DNA from: Caccovicinus sp964425595
GTDB lineage: Bacteria > Bacillota > Clostridia > Lachnospirales > Lachnospiraceae
Assembly: GCA_964425595.1 (NCBI GenBank)
Contig: CAYRMW010000059.1
Location: 1 to 13,665 of the forward strand
Direction of reading: 5' to 3'
DNA length: 13,665 bases
This document shows positions 13,654 through 13,665 of this stretch, piece after piece. The notes under the pieces were generated by a model. It was not told where the DNA came from, searched no databases, and saw only the letters and a program-made list of their open reading frames with translations. Numbering within the stretch: the first letter of the stretch is position 1; every line of letters starts with the position of its first letter. The translations under genes and the position numbers were made by a program.

Positions 13654-13665
13654 ATAGATCATCAG

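Noticed and set aside
1..13665. tRNA, rRNA, CRISPR array, toxin-antitoxin or phage-defence system
   Set aside because: I saw no cloverleaf, rRNA motif, spaced repeat or defence-type gene on reading the window. Tools such as an RNA covariance search could still find something subtle.

Overview
The window looks like a chromosomal stretch from a Gram-positive Clostridia-type bacterium, most likely a fairly GC-rich Lachnospiraceae-like anaerobe. This is inferred from strong AGGAGG-type ribosome sites, a Gram-positive CpsB/CpsC/CpsD/LCP polysaccharide set and a clostridial-looking IS200 relative. It cannot be named to species from the sequence alone. All genes lie on the + strand.

Region 1 (1-2841) is the end of a heat-shock operon: dnaK, missing its N-terminal part at the window edge, then complete dnaJ. 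A perfect 10-bp hairpin lies between them, and strong hairpins follow dnaJ.

Region 2 (2842-3372) is a non-coding control region. It holds post-dnaJ hairpins, a very good sigma-A-type promoter (TTGACA, 17 bp, TAACAT) and a roughly 116-nt leader that can fold in two mutually exclusive ways.

Region 3 (3373-9416) is the conserved core of an exopolysaccharide/capsule operon: a CpsB-type PHP tyrosine phosphatase starting at TTG, CpsC (Wzz-like chain-length/kinase activator), CpsD (BY-kinase with a C-terminal tyrosine cluster), an unrecognised small two-TM protein, a polyprenyl-phosphate sugar-1-phosphate transferase (first lipid-linked step), an LCP-family ligase that probably attaches the polymer to the wall, and a secreted Ser/Thr/Gly-rich protein of unknown function. 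Three hairpins follow the secreted protein gene.

Region 4 (9775-13665) is the variable glycosyltransferase part and looks mosaic. A GC-rich GT4 glycosyltransferase is cut off at residue 136, just after a conserved VTVH motif. A complete, less GC-rich homologue of the same protein follows 254 bp later. Next come a decayed IS200/IS605-type element and a strongly AT-rich third glycosyltransferase gene. By hand count, G+C is 34/60 in bases 6481-6540, 26/60 in 11341-11400 and 16/60 in 12601-12660. The simplest reading is replacement of the original sugar-specific genes by imported ones, with the breakpoint inside the first glycosyltransferase.

I found no CRISPR array, tRNA, rRNA or toxin/defence system. 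No gene set here convinces me that it is a wholly new system. The best leads are the glycosyltransferase junction, the small membrane protein, the secreted protein and the two-state leader.
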